From positions 145,071,165-145,135,164 of the forward strand of contig JALIGW010000003.1 of the NCBI GenBank assembly GCA_023053685.1: a stretch of 64,000 nucleotides of DNA, in the 5' to 3' direction. Of this stretch, positions 61,601-64,000 are shown piece by piece. Numbering within the stretch: position 1 is the stretch's first letter; each line of letters starts with the position of its first letter. The stretch is from Diadophis punctatus similis (taxonomy: Eukaryota; Chordata; Lepidosauria; Squamata; Dipsadidae). The notes beneath the pieces were generated by a model. It worked only from the letters and a program-made list of their open reading frames with translations, was not told where the DNA came from and ran no database searches. A program made the position numbers and the translations under genes.

Positions 61601-64000
61601 AGATTGATTAGTGCTCATTTTAACTGCCTTCACAGCATATACAGTGGCAGTACCAGACCTTCAGCAGAGTGGATAACTAGCTACAAAACTAAGATTTGGG
61701 GTGGAGAATACATGCAGCAAGATTCTGTAAGGAAGAAAAATGTAGAAAAATTAGCAGAATTACAGGATACTTATTTTAGCATCAACACTACAAGAGAGGG
61801 ATCAGTTCTACAAGAGGTTAAAATATTCATATTCATTACTTTATCTAAATCAAGTCAAAACTGAAACAATTTTTATATATAAATATCATGTGTGTATGTT
61901 CTATATGCTTGAATGTGAGAAGTGTTTCAAATATAAAATTCAGGCTCTGATTCTTGACCAGTTTGCATTACTTAATTCTGTCTTAACAATTCTTAGCCTG
62001 TTTTCAGCTTCTTTTGCCTCAATACTTTTTTTAGTTTTTTTAATGCTAGTTTCCCAAGTATTTATGCTAGTTTTTAGTTTTCAAAGTCTGGAGTTCTGTA
62101 ATGAGGTTTTGTGTAGTAGAAGAAGAAAACTATTTCATACATTCTGAAAGCTAGCATTCTTGATTCTGATCCTCTCTGCACCATAATGTTCTCCAGGTAC
62201 AAACGTTTGTGGGAAAAGACAATAACAACAAAAAAGTTTAACCTGAAAAATAGTTTAAGCAACCATCTTCTCTCTGATTCCGCACAATCAATCAAATCCA
62301 GCTATCGCACCAAAATATCAGAATTATCGTAGTTTAGTCCAAAGCCCACAGAACTTCCAAAAACCAAAGTAAAATATGGCTTAGAGCCACTAGGTTGCTT
62401 CTTTTTCTAATGTTGTCTATAGGCAGAGTGACTTCTGGAACAGAAGCAACAATGATTTGTCGCTTCTTATATTATGCCAAGTCATAATTTGCAAAAACTG
62501 TAGTACATACTATACTACAAGTATAGTATGCTTCAGATCAAAAGCCATAGTTTACCCATTTAGACATTATATACTAGAGCACTGTTAATAATCTCTACTT
62601 ATAAGTTTAAAAAATAGAGAAGGGTACATAATCACATGACAATGTGTGGAATTACTGAATCACTGTGAAAAATGAACACTATCTAAAACTTTATTTTACA
62701 TGTTTTAAAAATACACAGCATTAAAGCAAATGTTACATAAAGCTCTCTACTTGGAATGAGTCTGACAGGTCTCCTGAATGGGAAAGCTGTGTCTCAGGAA
62801 ACAGGAGGCAAAGACAAAATCCCACAAGACTGAAGTGCCGCTGCTATCTGCTTCCTAGTAAAATGAAATTTTACATACCTTATACAATAGTGAAATACAA
62901 AACCATATGTATCTACTGAAAAATACCCTTCTATAGTATTAAAAACAAACAGCGTGGTAAGTTCTTTCATAATTTTTTTTTAAAAAATTTATTGCTAAAT
63001 ATGTATGCTTCCTTCTATAATTTCTTCATATACATATCTTTATAAAAACAAATGTCATCATATTATCTGGGGGGGGGGGCAGGGAGGGTATATAAAAACC
63101 CTGTTTGTTCAACTAGTCCAGATAATTTATAATCAAATTATTATAGTTACAGTAGTGTGCAAACTTTCCTTTTTTATTTTAAAAGTATTCAAATTAGCAT
63201 CCATGTGCTATAGTAAAAAATGATTCTATTAACTTCAGGTTTGAATCCCTTTGCAAACAGGAAAAATATAACTTCAACATTTTAAACACTGTGGCCTAAT
63301 GTTATATGGATAGAATTTCAGCAGCTATCTATACAACTGTGTCTTGATTTAATTTTTTAAAAGATGGCAAATGTCTCTGGAGTAAACCACTTCGCCTAAC
63401 ACTGATTCAGAACTCTGAATGATTCTTGCTGAAATATATATCATGTTGCAGTAGAATGAGTTAAGAAATGTGTGATTTTTCAGTTAGATCAATAGTCAAT
63501 AGTATTTCTGTGGCTCGTTTTATATTATTAAATAAACACTAGGTTATACTCAGAGAAGATCTGAAGCAATAGTATTAACTTAAAAGATAATAATTTGTCT
63601 ATAAGAAATTATTGTTGCAAAACTAGTAAAATTCTTATATCTAGCTTATTGTAGAATGTATTATTATCAAACTTTCTTCAGTTATATATGGATATTAATG
63701 ACAATATGCTTCAAAATCAAGATCATACTTTTATTATTTATATACTTTACTAGCAGTTATTATTCATAAACATAACATTATATCTTCATGTGCATACAGA
63801 CTGTGCTGCACTTAAATGCATTCTAATGCAACTAGATGAAAAGTCAATAACAATATACATATTTTATTTCCTTCCCTAGTGCTATGACCCAGGGCCTACT
63901 GAAGCCAACAAAGCTGCCTAATGTGATTCTTTATATACATAACTCTATTATGTCTTCTTTCATTCCATAAATAAAGTTGTCATTAATGATAATAATATAA
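61601..64000. other. AT-rich unique DNA, no gene seen
   Basis: No exon or classified repeat to the window end. A run of ten G residues lies at 63070-63079. Confidence 0.55.

Overview
The window reads as intergenic or intronic DNA from a squamate reptile nuclear genome, most likely a snake. The clade call rests on repeat content: Sauria-type tRNA SINEs, CR1 LINEs, 8-bp-duplicating hAT-like MITEs with CAG-GGTGGGTTC-like ends, and a DIRS-type tyrosine-recombinase retrotransposon, all in AT-rich unique DNA with long (AT)n, (CA)n and (GT)n arrays. The species call is inference. I found no host protein-coding exon, tRNA or rRNA gene. Every long open frame is retroelement-derived, a low-complexity artefact or a palindrome shadow.

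Layout. 1-6900: mostly unique AT-rich DNA with a SINE fragment, a small MITE sitting inside a (GT)n array, and a 127-bp (AT)n run. 6905-7904: a TA-flanked MITE carrying a second, hairpin MITE. 8000-17200: unique DNA; 10.15-10.88 kb looks like candidate conserved noncoding sequence, and a perfect 21-bp hairpin lies at 12.44 kb. 17.2-21.2 kb: repeat cluster of a DNA-transposon relic, a Sauria SINE, an antisense CR1 split by a TA MITE, another DNA-transposon relic and a tRNA SINE. 24.9-28.7 kb: small MITEs, a CpG-rich hAT MITE, a solo DIRS end and a SINE. 30.2-32.3 kb: a 5'-truncated, dead CR1 LINE. 35.6-37.1 kb: a GC-rich repeat, a rearranged fragment of a second DIRS subfamily and a compound microsatellite. 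38.2-40.8 kb: a Sauria SINE split by a hAT MITE, and a second hAT MITE, both with exact 8-bp duplications.

41.57-46.88 kb holds the most complete mobile element, a DIRS retrotransposon on the minus strand. It has inverted terminal repeats and an internal complementary region matching both outer ends. It also carries a gag-like frame, a frameshifted reverse transcriptase, apparent loss of RNase H, and an open tyrosine-recombinase frame that keeps all the expected catalytic residues. 47.09-48.48 kb: a 1.4-kb TA-flanked element containing a palindrome with arms of about 170 bp and a cluster of alternating inverted repeat copies. 49.68-50.12 kb: a hAT MITE with tandem CpG-rich motifs. 52.1 kb: a 5S rRNA-derived SINE. 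56.2-58.1 kb: several nested MITEs. The rest of the window, to 64 kb, is largely unique with a few candidate conserved noncoding blocks.

There is no operon or pathway here. The interest lies in the DIRS architecture, in nested insertions that fix element boundaries and target-site duplications from this window alone, in CpG-rich MITEs bearing NRF1-like palindromes, and in several large palindromes.
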